Assembly: GCA_902782905.1 (NCBI GenBank)
Contig: CACZPB010000090.1
Location: forward strand, 1-9,065
Direction: 5' to 3'
Origin: an uncultured bacterium
GTDB taxonomy: Bacteria; Cyanobacteriota; Vampirovibrionia; Gastranaerophilales; Gastranaerophilaceae
DNA length: 9,065 nucleotides
Positions 4,223 through 9,065 of the stretch are shown here, piece by piece. The position numbers and the translations under genes are program-made. Each line of letters starts with the position of its first letter. Position 1 is the stretch's first letter. The notes beneath the pieces were generated by a model that worked only from the letters and a program-made list of their open reading frames with translations, had not been told where the DNA came from and made no database searches.

Positions 4223-6718
4223 ATGACAGGACTACATTTTGGCGGCAACTTACCACAATATCCCAACAAACCTTTTAAACCTGATATACCAGCGGATTTG
4301 CTAGCAAGCAATGCCGCGAATTCTCTTGAAGTTGATTTTGCAACAAGTAAAGATGTACAAGTTGAACCGGCAACAACCGGTGCTAATAACGAACCTGACA
4401 CAAGAAGCGTTAAAGAAAGAATTGATGACATAGAAAAGAAATATAACAATGGCGATTACTATACTCCTGAGGAACTGTTAAATGCTTTATCAGGCATTGT
4501 TGAAGCTAGAGTTATATACAATGGTGACAAAATAAAGAAAATAATATTCGAAATTTCTTATGATGATAACGGTAAAACCAGAGATAAAGTATATGTATGG
4601 AAATTTAACACTCCTGATACCGATACCAAACAACGAAAACTGGATGAGATTATAAACAACAAAAATGTTTCAAGAAATGAATTAGAAAAAATCCTTGGAT
4701 ATTATGGTATACAATTCGTTAAAATTAAAGAAAACACTATTAAATTTGAATATAATGGGAAAAATTATACCTTCCAATTTATAAACCAAAGAATGATAGA
4801 TGCCCATTCTGAAAAAATTAAGTATCCATCAAGAGAAGAAATCGATGGTTTAGTTGAAAATTATAAAGAAAAATACTTTGCACCACAAGAAATTGTCGAT
4901 ATACTTGAGGAAAAAGGTATTATTGCCCAAATAAAAAATAATAAGGTAATCTTTACCGCAAAATTTGAAGACGGCGAAAAAGTTTATGTTCTGGTTTTCG
5001 ATTCAGTAACAATCGATAAAACAACAGACGCTCTTCAAAAAATTATAGATGATAGTAAAGATCACCAAAAACCAAAATACAAAAAGGACTATTTAATTAG
5101 CATTTTAAAAGCTAGCGGGATTAATAACTACACCATTAATGAAAATAACAAAACCATAACTTTTGAGTTTAATGGCTATAATTACACATTCAAATTTGAT
5201 AACGAAGGAAAAATTACTGAAGGAACGCAAACGGAATCAGAATTACGCGCAAAGATAACAAGTTTGTGTAAGCAATATTTCGATGGCACAATTTCTTTTG
5301 ATGTTTTTGTATCAAATTTGAAGGAATATGATGAAAACGCTAAATATGAAATTTCATTCATTAGTTCAAATATGAAAATTAGTTATACAGTCGGTAATAT
5401 TTCGGGAGATTATACTGCACAACTTAATGACAAAAATATGCCTAAAGGATACTTCTATAAAAGCGCTATTGATGCCAACGGATTAGGTGAATTTATCACT
5501 AAAAATAGCGGCGCTATTAATGGATATTTTGACTATGCAGGAGGAGAACCTCCAGTATATAAAATGAACCAGACTGAAATTAAAAAAGACTTCGGCAAAG
5601 AAATATACACACTTGAAGAACTTAAAGCTGCTATTGACGGTATTATTGAAGCTGACGATACCTCAAGCACCGGTGGCACTAATGGAGCTGGTAGCACAGG
5701 CAGTACAGCTAGTACAGAAACAACTGAAGATAATACTACAAACGTAAGTGATAAATCTTCAGAAGTAATGTCTGCGCTGGGAAATATTCGTTACAATGGT
5801 ACTTTTAGGTTCTATATAGATGATTATGGTGAAGTCAGATTTGTTACAAACACAACACAGGTACATGGTGCGTTCAATGCAGAGAACGGAGAAAATGTGA
5901 CCTTAACAGAAATAAAGAATAAATTAAAAAAACAGCTTTTAGAGACATACTCAAATGAACTAAATAATTTGGGTTTATCAGAATCTGAAAAGGATGCATT
6001 GTTCACTGTAGCGCTTTTATATGCTCTGTCTACGGACATTGAAAGCCAATATGTAGTGACTGATAACATATCTGAGTTTTTAGAAAAGGTATGCGGGTAC
6101 TTTTATAATCTTATTGAAAAAGTTGCCAACGATGAAAACGCAAGAGACTACATTAAGCATTATGCTATAAGGAGTATTATTGCTGGCAAAACACCGGCTC
6201 CTACAGATAACTATGGCGGTACCGCACTTCATAGTGATTCCAGCAAAGGTATAAATAGGTATTATCAGGACGATCATACGGATGGCAGTGATGATTGGAT
6301 AGATAAGGAGTGTTTTACAACTGATAAAAAAGAATCCATTCAAATGGATGATGGACAATCTTTAACTATATATAAATCAACTTATCCTGGCGGTGATGGT
6401 AGTGCCTTAAATAATGCCATGAGCATATTGATAAAGGATTATTATAATAATTACAAATGGCTTGGTGCAGCTAAAATTAGTGAACTGTTCCAAAAAGCAC
6501 AAATAGAAGCTTATCGAAAAATGCAAACAATAACATCGCAAACCAATGCAGAAGAATGCCAAATATATGGTTACGGAGAAAGCTCCGGAGGCGGGAGTGA
6601 CAACTTTGATACTGCATGGCAACAAGGTGACAGGTGGCTATATAATATCGGTAATGTAATTCTTCAAGTAATGTTTGAAATGGAAAGACTTATAGCAAAA
6701 GAAGTAATGGGGCTTTAA
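4223..6718 (+). CDS. Unrecognised 831-residue multi-repeat protein
   Basis: I do not recognise this family. The start is well supported: AAGGAG lies six bases before the ATG, and the 16 bases spanning ribosome site and start are identical to those before ssb. Layout: residues 1-60, Pro/Asn/Thr-rich and probably disordered, opening MTGLHFGGNLPQYPNKPF; residues 62-478, diverged tandem units of about 70 residues; residues 479-510, a Ser/Thr/Gly linker; residues 511-555, beta-rich; residues 556-660, mainly helical (EIKNKLKKQLLETYSNEL; FLEKVCGYFYNLIEKV); residues 661-725, Gly/Asp/Ser-rich and aromatic; residues 726-831, helical, ending in ILQVMFEMERLIAKEVMG. No Sec signal, lipobox, transmembrane helix, sortase motif or catalytic signature is visible. 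Base and codon use match the neighbours, so recent transfer is not indicated. It may be a structural, surface or secreted protein exported by a route without a cleavable N-terminal signal, but this is a guess. Confidence 0.85.
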   Translation: MTGLHFGGNLPQYPNKPFKPDIPADLLASNAANSLEVDFATSKDVQVEPATTGANNEPDTRSVKERIDDIEKKYNNGDYYTPEELLNALSGIVEARVIYNGDKIKKIIFEISYDDNGKTRDKVYVWKFNTPDTDTKQRKLDEIINNKNVSRNELEKILGYYGIQFVKIKENTIKFEYNGKNYTFQFINQRMIDAHSEKIKYPSREEIDGLVENYKEKYFAPQEIVDILEEKGIIAQIKNNKVIFTAKFEDGEKVYVLVFDSVTIDKTTDALQKIIDDSKDHQKPKYKKDYLISILKASGINNYTINENNKTITFEFNGYNYTFKFDNEGKITEGTQTESELRAKITSLCKQYFDGTISFDVFVSNLKEYDENAKYEISFISSNMKISYTVGNISGDYTAQLNDKNMPKGYFYKSAIDANGLGEFITKNSGAINGYFDYAGGEPPVYKMNQTEIKKDFGKEIYTLEELKAAIDGIIEADDTSSTGGTNGAGSTGSTASTETTEDNTTNVSDKSSEVMSALGNIRYNGTFRFYIDDYGEVRFVTNTTQVHGAFNAENGENVTLTEIKNKLKKQLLETYSNELNNLGLSESEKDALFTVALLYALSTDIESQYVVTDNISEFLEKVCGYFYNLIEKVANDENARDYIKHYAIRSIIAGKTPAPTDNYGGTALHSDSSKGINRYYQDDHTDGSDDWIDKECFTTDKKESIQMDDGQSLTIYKSTYPGGDGSALNNAMSILIKDYYNNYKWLGAAKISELFQKAQIEAYRKMQTITSQTNAEECQIYGYGESSGGGSDNFDTAWQQGDRWLYNIGNVILQVMFEMERLIAKEVMGL
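4406..5656 (+). repeat. Five to six diverged ~70-residue protein repeats inside the 831-residue gene
   Basis: Each unit has a short helix, a second helix with an E-L-x-x-x-L/I core, often a Gly-Ile, then two or three beta strands of the form I-x-F-x-F/Y-x-G-x-x-Y-x-F-x-F. Approximate units by residue are 62-131, 134-190, 203-260, 266-328, 337-401 and a partial one at 449-478. The second-helix motifs start at residues 81, 150, 220, 288 and 359, spacings of 69, 70, 68 and 71. Clear pairs are FEYNGKNYTFQF (unit 2) with FEFNGYNYTFKF (unit 4), and YTPEELLNALSGIVEA (unit 1) with YTLEELKAAIDGIIEA (unit 6). The DNA copies have diverged, so the duplications are old. Confidence 0.65.
5654..5752 (+). 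other. Ser/Thr/Gly-rich linker in the 831-residue protein
   Basis: Residues 478-510 are almost entirely Ser, Thr, Gly, Ala, Asn, Asp and Glu (for example SSTGGTNGAGSTGSTAST), with DNA-level micro-repeats of the type AGTACAG and GGCAGTACAG. It is a flexible linker that starts just after the second-helix motif of the sixth repeat and so appears to interrupt that unit. It separates the repeat half from the C-terminal half of the protein. Confidence 0.7.
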
Positions 6719-6754
6719 AATAACATCCTAAACTCAAACTAATATTGACTACAT

Positions 6755-6788
6755 AGATTGCTGCACAAGTAATACTTGCGCAGCATCT
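6755..6788 (+). terminator. Long imperfect stem-loop after the 831-residue gene
   Basis: AGAT, one bulged T, GCTGC, an A/C mismatch and CAAG pair with CTTG, GCAGC and ATCT around a TAATA loop, giving up to 13 paired bases. It begins 36 bases after the stop codon. No T run follows directly, so it is a 3'-end stabilising hairpin or part of a tandem terminator rather than a textbook intrinsic terminator. Confidence 0.5.
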
Positions 6789-6792
6789 GTTA

Positions 6793-6816
6793 TTTACGAG
6801 GCATTTCGCCCGTAAA
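6793..6816 (+). terminator. Second stem-loop, possible weak terminator
   Basis: TTTACG (6793-6798) and GGC (6800-6802) pair with GCC (6808-6810) and CGTAAA (6811-6816) around an ATTTC loop, with one bulged A at 6799: nine base pairs in all. The sequence after it is AT-rich (ACATATTTATTTTA) but has no uninterrupted T run. With the hairpin just upstream it probably marks the end of the two-gene transcript. Confidence 0.5.
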
Positions 6817-6826
6817 ACATATTTAT

Positions 6827-6894
6827 TTTACACATAACATTTTGTAAAGAATACTCTATTATACATTAACTTTTTTGTATATTTGATGTAAAAT
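6827..6894 (+). promoter_or_regulatory. Promoter region of the parvulin-ssb-kinase operon (several candidate boxes)
   Basis: The AT-rich stretch before the parvulin gene holds competing hexamers. TTAACT (6866-6871) and TAAAAT (6889-6894) are 17 bp apart and would start transcription near 6901. Further upstream, TTTACA (6827-6832) has a weak AATACT at 17 bp, and TATTAT (6857-6862) is a fair -10 with a poor ATAACA -35. A promoter is expected here because hairpins end the previous unit just upstream, but sequence alone does not decide which boxes are used. Confidence 0.4.
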
Positions 6895-6927
6895 TGCCTT
6901 AGGATTATCACAGATTGAGGGCAATTT
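6891..6927 (+). repeat. 8-bp perfect inverted repeat abutting the parvulin ribosome binding site
   Basis: AAATTGCC (6891-6898) and GGCAATTT (6920-6927) are exact reverse complements separated by 21 bases. The right arm touches the Shine-Dalgarno AAAGGAG (6928-6934). If transcription starts upstream, the leader can form a stem next to the ribosome site. If the TAAAAT box at 6889 is the real -10, the left arm lies in the promoter and the repeat would instead be a DNA operator. Confidence 0.5.
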
Positions 6928-6939
6928 AAAGGAGAGAAT

Positions 6940-8034
6940 ATGAAAAAATTATTGACCTGTTTAGCTATTTCTACAGTTTTGTTTACAGGCTGTACTTTCG
7001 GACAAAAATCAGAAGGTATTATTAAAGTTAATGACAAAGTTATTACACAAGCACAATTCGATGAAGAATTTAATAAAAATATTGACCAAAGCTTTTTGAA
7101 GGCTTTTGGCGGCTCAAAAAATATTGATGCTGCAAATAATCCGCTTTTAAATATTTTTAGAGAAAAAGTTACAAAAGAGCTTATTGTAAAAGCACTTTTA
7201 GATGAAGAAATCGCAAAACGCGGTATCGACGCTACTGAAGAAGATGTTCAAAATGAACTTAAAGCAGTAATAGACAAGGTGGGTTCAAAAGAACAGCTTA
7301 ACGCAATTCTTAAGCAAAGAGGGGTTTCTAATGCCGATTTTACAAAAGATTTAAAAACTCAAATTAAAATAAAAAAACTTGTTGATTCTATTGAAAAAAT
7401 AAACGTTTCTGATTCAGATGCTCAAAAGTACTATAATTCTCACAAATCAGAATTTACTCACGGAGAGCAAGTCAGAGCTTCTCACATATTAGTTTCAGCT
7501 AATACTCTTGAAATAATAAAAGCAATCAAAGAAAAAAATAAAGATATTAACCCAACTGACTTGAACACAGAAGTTGAAAAACAAATGTCAGCACAAAAAG
7601 CTAAAGCTGACGCTATTTTAGCAGAAGTTAAGAAAAATCCTGCTGATTTTGAAAAAATAGCAAAACAAAAATCTGATGACAAAACAAGCGCAGAACGCGG
7701 AGGAGAACTGGGCTTCTTCCCGAAAGAAGCTATGGTTAAAGAATTTGCTGATGCAGCATTTTCTATGAAACCTAACACAATAAGTGAAATCGTTCAAACT
7801 CCATACGGTTATCACATCATAAAGGTAACCGATAGAATGGAAGCAGGTACAGTTCCGTTTGCTAAGGTTAAAGATGAGCTCAAGTTCTATTTGGAAACTC
7901 AAAAACAAATTGAAGTTCTCAAAAAATTTACAGCAGGCTTGATGAAGAATGCAAAGATAGAATATTTGGATGAAAAATACAATCCGGATAAAAAAGTTGT
8001 TACTCCGGAGCCTGTAAAAACTGAAGCAAAATAA
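6940..8034 (+). CDS. Parvulin-type peptidyl-prolyl cis-trans isomerase lipoprotein (PrsA/SurA/PpiC-like)
   Basis: Folding catalyst and chaperone acting outside the cytoplasm on exported proteins. It has 364 residues. The N-terminus MKKLLTCLAISTVLFTGC is a lipoprotein signal peptide with lipidated Cys at 18 (F-T-G-C; Phe at -3 is less common than Leu). A SurA-N-like chaperone region (about 27-160) has the usual IIKVNDKVITQAQFDEEF opening. The rotamase domain runs from VRASHILV (178-185) to the strand GYHIIKV (290-296), with GGELGFFP (254-261) and FADAAFSM (269-276). A charged insertion of about 34 residues (186-219) follows the first strand, in a loop that is short in minimal parvulins. The C-terminus is Lys/Pro/Glu-rich. 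The start is supported by AAAGGAG five bases upstream. The ssb gene follows after 12 bases. It resembles PrsA in being a lipoprotein, but the likely Gram-negative host makes a periplasm-facing SurA-like role equally possible. Confidence 0.93.
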   Translation: MKKLLTCLAISTVLFTGCTFGQKSEGIIKVNDKVITQAQFDEEFNKNIDQSFLKAFGGSKNIDAANNPLLNIFREKVTKELIVKALLDEEIAKRGIDATEEDVQNELKAVIDKVGSKEQLNAILKQRGVSNADFTKDLKTQIKIKKLVDSIEKINVSDSDAQKYYNSHKSEFTHGEQVRASHILVSANTLEIIKAIKEKNKDINPTDLNTEVEKQMSAQKAKADAILAEVKKNPADFEKIAKQKSDDKTSAERGGELGFFPKEAMVKEFADAAFSMKPNTISEIVQTPYGYHIIKVTDRMEAGTVPFAKVKDELKFYLETQKQIEVLKKFTAGLMKNAKIEYLDEKYNPDKKVVTPEPVKTEAK

Positions 8035-8046
8035 AAGGAGATAATA

Positions 8047-8376
8047 ATGAATAATGCAACAATAATAGGCAGAGCCGGACAAGATGCAGAAATAAAATAT
8101 TTTGAATCTGGGAAAGTTAAAACTACTTTTTCACTTGCTGTCGGAAGATGGGATTCAAAGTCTAAGGAAGAAGTTACGGATTGGTATAACATTGAGGTTT
8201 GGGACAAACAAGCCGAATTCGCAGGTGAATATATCAAAAAAGGCAGACAAGTTGTTGTAGACGGAAGAATTTCTATAAGCAAATGGACAGACCAAACCGG
8301 TGAGGAAAGAGAAAGATTTTTAATCGTTGCAAACAACGTACGTCTTCTCGGTTCCAAACGCGATACAGAAATGTAA
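8047..8376 (+). CDS. ssb: Single-stranded DNA-binding protein, short cyanobacterial-like type
   Basis: OB-fold protein that coats single-stranded DNA in replication, repair and recombination. It has 109 residues against 150-180 for common bacterial SSBs. The whole length is the OB domain: MNNATIIGRAGQDAEIKYFE, TTFSLAVGRW, DWYNIEVWDKQAEFAGEYIKKG, VVVDGRISISKWTDQTGEER, then NNVRLLGSKRD. It ends in GSKRDTEM and so lacks the Gly/Pro-rich linker and acidic D-D-x-x-P-F tip that recruits partner proteins in typical SSBs. From memory, cyanobacterial SSBs share the N-terminal GRAGRDPE-x-x-YFESG pattern, the DW-F/Y-N-x-E-x-W segment and an ending near LLGSKRD, so the shortness is probably a lineage trait and not a truncation. 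AAGGAG lies six bases upstream. The kinase gene starts nine bases after the stop. Confidence 0.93.
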   Translation: MNNATIIGRAGQDAEIKYFESGKVKTTFSLAVGRWDSKSKEEVTDWYNIEVWDKQAEFAGEYIKKGRQVVVDGRISISKWTDQTGEERERFLIVANNVRLLGSKRDTEM

Positions 8377-8385
8377 GGATTAAGC

Positions 8386-9065
8386 ATGATTTTTACGGAC
8401 TTGGTAGGTATAATTGCCGATGATTTGACAGGTGCTAATGATACCGCTCTGCAATTTCATACAAAAGGTGCCAGAACGAAGATTCTGCTTGACGGAGAAT
8501 ACTCCCCTAACCGAAAGGATGTAACTGAAGTTTGGGCGATTTCTTCTGAGTCGAGAAATTGTTCCGCAGAAGATGCAATAAACAAAGTAAGCAGCGTCGT
8601 AAAAACGTTTTCCGACAAATTTTCTTTTGAGTATTACTACAAAAAGATAGATTCAACACTCAGAGGGCATATAGCTGTCGAAACATTAAAAATGCTTGAA
8701 ATATTGGAATATGATGCTGCTATCATCATACCGGCTTTTCCGCAGGAAGGAAGAATTACCGTTGGAGGATATCACCTTCTGAAAGGAATTCCGATAGGAA
8801 GAACCGAGATTGCTCGAGATCCGCACTCTCCGATTATTGAATCTCACTTTCCGACTCTTTTGAAGTCTCAACTTGATGAAGATAAAAAAGAACTCGTCGG
8901 GACTTTGGATTTAAAAACTGTAATGAATGGTGCAGGACCGATTTTAATAAGAATAAACGAACTCATAAAACAAGGGAAAAAACTTATTGTTGCAGATTCT
9001 ACCTCAATTACCGATATAGAGCAAATTGCACTTGCAATCCGCAAATGTGATAAGAAACTCCTGCC
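8386..9065 (+). CDS. Four-carbon acid sugar kinase family protein (DUF1537, OtnK/DtnK-like), 3'-truncated by the window edge
   Basis: Predicted ATP-dependent kinase of four-carbon sugar acids such as threonate, erythronate or 3-oxo-tetronate, the family that prepares these for decarboxylation or dehydrogenation. The frame is open from the ATG at 8386 to the window end, giving 226 residues of a family whose members have about 400-450. Seen: an N-terminal substrate-domain motif IADDLTGANDTA (10-21), the diagnostic KKIDSTLRG (86-94), PAFPQEGRITVGGYHL (116-131), ARDPHSP (143-149) and VADSTSITDI (202-211). The C-terminal nucleotide-binding domain lies outside the window. The ribosome site AAGGAT overlaps the ssb stop, and the spacing of nine bases argues for co-transcription with the parvulin and ssb. 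The exact substrate cannot be told from this half. A PdxA2-like dehydrogenase or an aldolase next door would narrow it. Confidence 0.9.
   Translation, partial: MIFTDLVGIIADDLTGANDTALQFHTKGARTKILLDGEYSPNRKDVTEVWAISSESRNCSAEDAINKVSSVVKTFSDKFSFEYYYKKIDSTLRGHIAVETLKMLEILEYDAAIIIPAFPQEGRITVGGYHLLKGIPIGRTEIARDPHSPIIESHFPTLLKSQLDEDKKELVGTLDLKTVMNGAGPILIRINELIKQGKKLIVADSTSITDIEQIALAIRKCDKKLL

Noticed and set aside
4223..6718. Large protein as a sortase-anchored or autotransported adhesin, or a toxin
   Set aside because: There is no signal peptide, LPxTG-like motif, C-terminal beta-barrel signature or recognisable catalytic motif, so a name would be invented.
7618..8082. Cys/Phe-rich open frame on the - strand across the parvulin-ssb junction
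   Set aside because: Its composition is that of an antisense reading of Lys/Glu-rich codons, and two confident + strand genes occupy the same DNA.
1..9065. Recoding of TGA (no gene here uses TGA as stop)
   Set aside because: No in-frame TGA occurs within the genes and Trp is encoded by TGG; absence of TGA stops in seven complete genes is not informative in an AT-rich genome.

Overview
The window reads as AT-rich bacterial chromosome with all genes on the + strand, good Shine-Dalgarno sites and only TAA/TAG stops. The best lineage clue is the short single-stranded DNA-binding protein at 8047-8376. Its opening, its core and its ending at LLGSKRD without an acidic tail resemble the cyanobacterial SSB type as I remember it. 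With the type IV pilus genes, a lipoprotein parvulin and the low GC, I lean towards a non-photosynthetic relative of Cyanobacteria (Melainabacteria/Vampirovibrionia, for example gut Gastranaerophilales). This is an inference, not a proof.

Region 1 (1-3613) is the tail of an operon. It holds the 3' two thirds of a PilB/GspE-type secretion ATPase, a complete PilC/GspF inner-membrane platform protein, a 90-residue protein resembling the DUF6812 family, and a classical short-chain dehydrogenase/reductase that overlaps it by 8 bases. A strong stem-loop with a T tract (3587-3615) closes the operon. The first two genes are the motor and platform of a type IV pilus or type II secretion-like machine. 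The roles of the last two genes there are unknown.

Region 2 (3520-3892) is a 373-base gap. It carries a GC- and pyrimidine-rich patch, the terminator, an A tract plus stem-loop that is a terminator only on the - strand, a pair of TTGTNACAA operator-like palindromes 41 bp apart, and a consensus -10 box (TATAAT, 3835-3840).

Region 3 (3893-6816) is the least familiar part: a two-gene unit of a 103-residue protein and an 831-residue protein, neither of which I recognise. The large protein has at least five, probably six, diverged tandem repeats of about 70 residues (helix, helix, beta hairpin). A Ser/Thr/Gly linker interrupts the sixth, and a C-terminal region of about 320 residues follows. It has no visible signal peptide or membrane segment. 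Two hairpins (6755-6788, 6793-6816) follow the gene.

Region 4 (6819-9065) is a second operon: a parvulin-type peptidyl-prolyl isomerase lipoprotein, ssb, and a four-carbon acid sugar kinase (DUF1537/OtnK-like) that runs off the right edge. An 8-bp perfect inverted repeat lies just upstream of the first ribosome binding site. The tight spacing (12 and 9 bases) argues for co-transcription, although the three functions are unrelated.
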